Positions 62,501 through 64,000 of a stretch of 64,000 nt of DNA are shown here, one piece after another (position 1 is the first letter of the stretch; each line of letters opens with the position of its first letter). The translations under genes and the position numbers were made by a program. The notes under the pieces are model-generated. The model saw nothing but the letters and a program-made list of their open reading frames with translations, was not told the DNA's origin and did no database searches. The DNA is from Pseudoalteromonas phenolica (GTDB taxonomy: Bacteria; Pseudomonadota; Gammaproteobacteria; Enterobacterales; Alteromonadaceae): positions 1 to 64,000 of the forward strand of contig NZ_PNEC01000057.1 in the NCBI RefSeq assembly GCF_005886345.1. The letters are read 5' to 3'.

Positions 62501-62719
62501 AGCAGAGAAGAAGCCTGCATCATTTACAGTCGCAACTTTTGTTGAACCAGAAGGCAAGTGCATGATAGTTACAGTCGTACCTGTAGCTGGATTACCCTGA
62601 GGACCAACGATTTGACCTTTCACTGCTGAAGAGGTTTCGTTAGCAAACGCAGCGCCACTTGCACCAATGCCTGCCATTACTGCAAGCGAAAGTGCTGTTT
62701 TGCGTAGTTGAGTTTTCAT
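59582..62719 (-). CDS. Oar-like TonB-dependent receptor
   Basis: Large outer-membrane protein, 1045 residues. Signal peptide (TALSLAVMAGIGASGAAFA), then a carboxypeptidase regulatory-like beta-sandwich (KGQIVGPQGNPATGTTVTIM, about residues 33-115), a TonB box-like EQIVVTGRP and a plug with CGGGNPRFNSLTLDGVRMND, and a long barrel ending in WEMRFGVKYTF. Oar-type receptors of Alteromonadales carry large substrates or adhesins; Myxococcus Oar is needed for signalling. ATG at 62719 is supported by the leader. The S1/P1 nuclease gene lies 48 bases upstream on the same strand, suggesting joint transcription. Confidence 0.92.
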   Translation of the reverse strand: MKTQLRKTALSLAVMAGIGASGAAFANETSSAVKGQIVGPQGNPATGTTVTIMHLPSGSTKVATVNDAGFFSAKGLRVGGPYQIIVDSTTFEDQLIENVYLSLGSDYPVNVQLKAPSDIEQIVVTGRPISQMSGGTGPAATFTLENLQEAPAINRDLRDIVRADPRVYVDESRGAIQCGGGNPRFNSLTLDGVRMNDNFGLSSNGYPTVRAPFSFDSIDQVAVELAPFDVQYGGFTSCNINAVTKSGGNDISGGMFYDYTNDSMKGDKIEGEDVDNGDYTEKRYGFHVGMPLIEDSLFLFTSYEKLEGVEQFSYSAFEKTVSKSDLDRIIAITNDKYKYNPGTMVPSMPVEDEKLLVKLDWNINDSHRANLVYNWNDGFRLDQSDGGSRKLPLSNHFYEQGAEMTSIVASVYSDWTDELSTEVRIGKTDLDGRQQSLDAASGFGEFQIKTPDGGTVFIGPDDSRQSNDLDWDNFTLKLAGTYYLDEHTITAGYEFEELNVFNLFMQHTQGEFRFGSIEDYENGSAFTFYNNSAGTNNPSDVAASFSYALHTFYVQDEYAFSDIDATLTFGLRYDRYTSDDSPTENKKFEERYGIMNTKNLDGVDLLQPRVGFNWYVDDALEVRGGIGLYSGGNPNVWLSNAYSNDGVTQIGKTGFYPNLFETELTNFHGGTPGYDTPKDMYDAIGNTAIGDGDGAVNSTAPNFEIPSEWKLALGATYTTEDEYVFSLDYLYTDKQNSALVKDIALYKTDKTAPDGRPLLDAREYDDEDEPRTGDYMLTNVSGPDAKSHIISAAMSKRFDNGIDLTLSYAYTDSQDVNPMTSSTAGSNYGNIATFDPTSPALATSDYEVPHRFTLQLGYKVELIDGFKTKFNLFGQASKGQPYSYLFSGSDSAFGDASWNSRDGRQLMYVPEVNDDIVTYDMSAEDVQAFHDWISEQGLERGQIAPRNGQNADWFTKLDFKITQEVPGFMDGHKGEVFFVIDNLTNMLNDDWGVMRKGDFVGNRVIDAKIVDGKYVYSNFNAAASEQSIQRDVSVWEMRFGVKYTF

Positions 62720-62767
62720 TTTATTGTTTCCCGTGTTGAGATTAACTAACTTAATTTTTTGCATTCT

Positions 62768-63628
62768 TTAACTACGCTTTTTAATAAGCGCTTGCGTTAA
62801 AGGTTTAGCGTTTTTGTCAAAAATTTGATTTAAAAGCCCAGCTAAACGAATACCACCTTGTGATAACCGCTTTTTGACCACTGGCATATGTTTATATACA
62901 TAACCATAGCTAAGCTCAGTTTCTTCCTCGTTATAAATACGAGTAGAAATTTTATTCGATTCTAAAAGCCAATCAGCAGGTTGGCTGTTAAGGTAATTCT
63001 TTATAGTCTTTGTGTTTGACGTTTTTATGAAATTTGCAAATTCGGTGAAAGATAAATTTTCATTTTCAATGAGATGCGTATCCCAAGTACTGTGAAGATT
63101 TGTTTCTTTACCAAAAAAAGACACTTTAATTAAATTTCCGCCTCTGTCTTCTGAGCGGCCAGCGTGAAATGGCTGGTGACCATCGCCAACTAAATGAACT
63201 AAAAACTTAAGCGCAAATTGCTTCTCTGATAAAGCACTATCTTTATCTTTTAATACATTAATAGAGAAATAAATACCGTCTAAAATATGAGCAACTTTGT
63301 CTTTTGAGTCAATAGAAGTGTTAACATATTGATGCATTTTTTTTGCATCTTTAATATTAATGTAATGCCATTTGCTTGATTGCCTTTTCCAAAAATGCGC
63401 TTGATTAGAACGCATTTCATCAGGCCAAGTTGAAACTTGTGCTAAAGACTCGCCATTTAACAGGGGGTTGAGAGCGTTTTTTGTTTGCTCTGTTAAGTGC
63501 ATTTCAGCAATTTCACCAATGACACGATGTCCATTTTGCCCCCATGCGAAGACTTTAAATGAACTAAATGCGGTTAACATTGTCATAGTTAAAGCAACAG
63601 TTTTAGTCAGTGTTTGCAATTCAAGCAT
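62768..63628 (-). CDS. S1/P1-type zinc nuclease
   Basis: Secreted nuclease of 286 residues hydrolysing single-stranded DNA and RNA or phosphoester ends. The signal peptide ends at FA, giving Trp29 as the new N terminus (WGQNGHRVIGEIAEM), the usual first zinc ligand. Other ligand segments: STWPDEMRS, WHYINIKD, LVHLVGDGHQPFHAGRSEDRGGN, and LHSTWDTHLIE. It is a phosphate or nucleotide scavenger by analogy with marine relatives. AGGTTTAAA precedes the ATG at 63628. Upstream (63629-64000) no gene is visible. Confidence 0.92.
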   Translation of the reverse strand: MLELQTLTKTVALTMTMLTAFSSFKVFAWGQNGHRVIGEIAEMHLTEQTKNALNPLLNGESLAQVSTWPDEMRSNQAHFWKRQSSKWHYINIKDAKKMHQYVNTSIDSKDKVAHILDGIYFSINVLKDKDSALSEKQFALKFLVHLVGDGHQPFHAGRSEDRGGNLIKVSFFGKETNLHSTWDTHLIENENLSFTEFANFIKTSNTKTIKNYLNSQPADWLLESNKISTRIYNEEETELSYGYVYKHMPVVKKRLSQGGIRLAGLLNQIFDKNAKPLTQALIKKRS

Positions 63629-64000
63629 TTTAAACCTGTTTAATTGGGAATCTTATTAAGGTCAATTGTCCGTGTTTTTCAAGTTTGAATAAAGGACTCA
63701 ATCTTATTCATCATTACTTGTTAACAAAGTATATAAAACAAAAGTTTATGAATTTTAAATAAACTTATCTATTGCAATGGGTAAGTTAACTTGCTCTAAT
63801 AGCGGTGATATCAATAAACTTACTTTTTGCTTTGTTAAATAAATATAAATTATCTTTAAAAACTATATTGTTTCTTACATTGATTGTAAGTACGTGGCTA
63901 ACATGGTTTTTATCCAATACGTTAGTAAATGCCCCGAAATGGGTTTTGCACCCAGTTCAAGAGCATAAATACCAATGCAACATTACAAGTTCTGAAAATC
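63629..64000. other. Gene-free stretch at window end
   Basis: AT-rich, with no credible ORF or RNA gene seen; it probably holds the promoter of the S1/P1 nuclease and Oar-like pair. A short CCCGAAATGGG-like palindrome lies near 63933-63943. Confidence 0.4.

Noticed and set aside
1..64000. CRISPR arrays, tRNA, rRNA or prophage genes
   Set aside because: No regularly spaced repeats, cloverleaf-like sequence, rRNA-like stretch or phage structural genes were recognised; a tRNAscan and Infernal run would be needed to exclude small RNAs.

Overview
The window reads as a marine gammaproteobacterial chromosome of the Alteromonadales, most like Pseudoalteromonas or a close relative. The basis is low G+C coding sequence, many TonB-dependent receptors with an Oar-like one, a tandem M17/PepD peptidase pair, a RegB/RegA redox pair, and small families typical of this order (VF530, TIGR02647, DUF1496, DUF1761, CBU_0592, DUF2189). 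No rRNA, tRNA or CRISPR array was seen. The genus call is inference from gene content, not from a marker gene.

Bases 1 to about 19,200 look accessory. They hold several transcription regulators (two LysR, one GlxA/AraC, one HxlR), at least five copies or fragments of a dispersed intergenic repeat, a 5' stub of an IS30-type transposase gene, and a truncated tyrosine recombinase. The recombinase's trailing sequence is duplicated 15.8 kb away. Between them sits a seven-gene minus-strand operon (10389 to 5477). It encodes an MdaB-type quinone reductase, a peroxiredoxin, a cupin, a DsbA-like protein, an AhpD-like protein, an LtrA-family membrane protein and a voltage-gated K+ channel, and it is divergent from an HxlR regulator. 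A 17-base sequence in the HxlR promoter recurs inverted before a succinate-semialdehyde-type dehydrogenase, suggesting one electrophile/thiol-stress regulon. A second module pairs an aldehyde dehydrogenase with a 2-oxoglutarate oxygenase under a divergent LysR regulator.

The most surprising element is at 16850-18307: an intronless AFG1/ZapE-type ATPase gene with higher G+C, a mitochondrial-presequence-like N terminus and no visible Shine-Dalgarno. It looks like a gene from a eukaryote (a diatom or other stramenopile would fit) lying between bacterial genes and beside repeat fragments. It is either a eukaryote-to-bacterium transfer or an assembly chimera, and read evidence across its edges would decide.

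Bases 19,200 to 64,000 look like ordinary chromosome. In order: an alpha/beta hydrolase facing a TPR-sulfotransferase; a large TonB receptor; an Oxidored-like and a LETM1-like small protein; peptidases M17 and PepD; a KAS III enzyme; RegB/RegA; a TonB receptor; then a five-gene envelope operon of imelysin, di-haem oxidoreductase, di-haem oxidoreductase, imelysin and DUF1513 (probably iron or haem related). Next come an SLC13 transporter and a coniferyl-aldehyde-type dehydrogenase; a Sel1 protein with a flavin reductase/SDR/DUF393 operon; PEP carboxylase; cytidine deaminase facing uridine phosphorylase; an arginase-family enzyme; homogentisate dioxygenase plus maleylacetoacetate isomerase with a divergent MarR regulator; an Oar-like receptor; and an S1/P1 nuclease.
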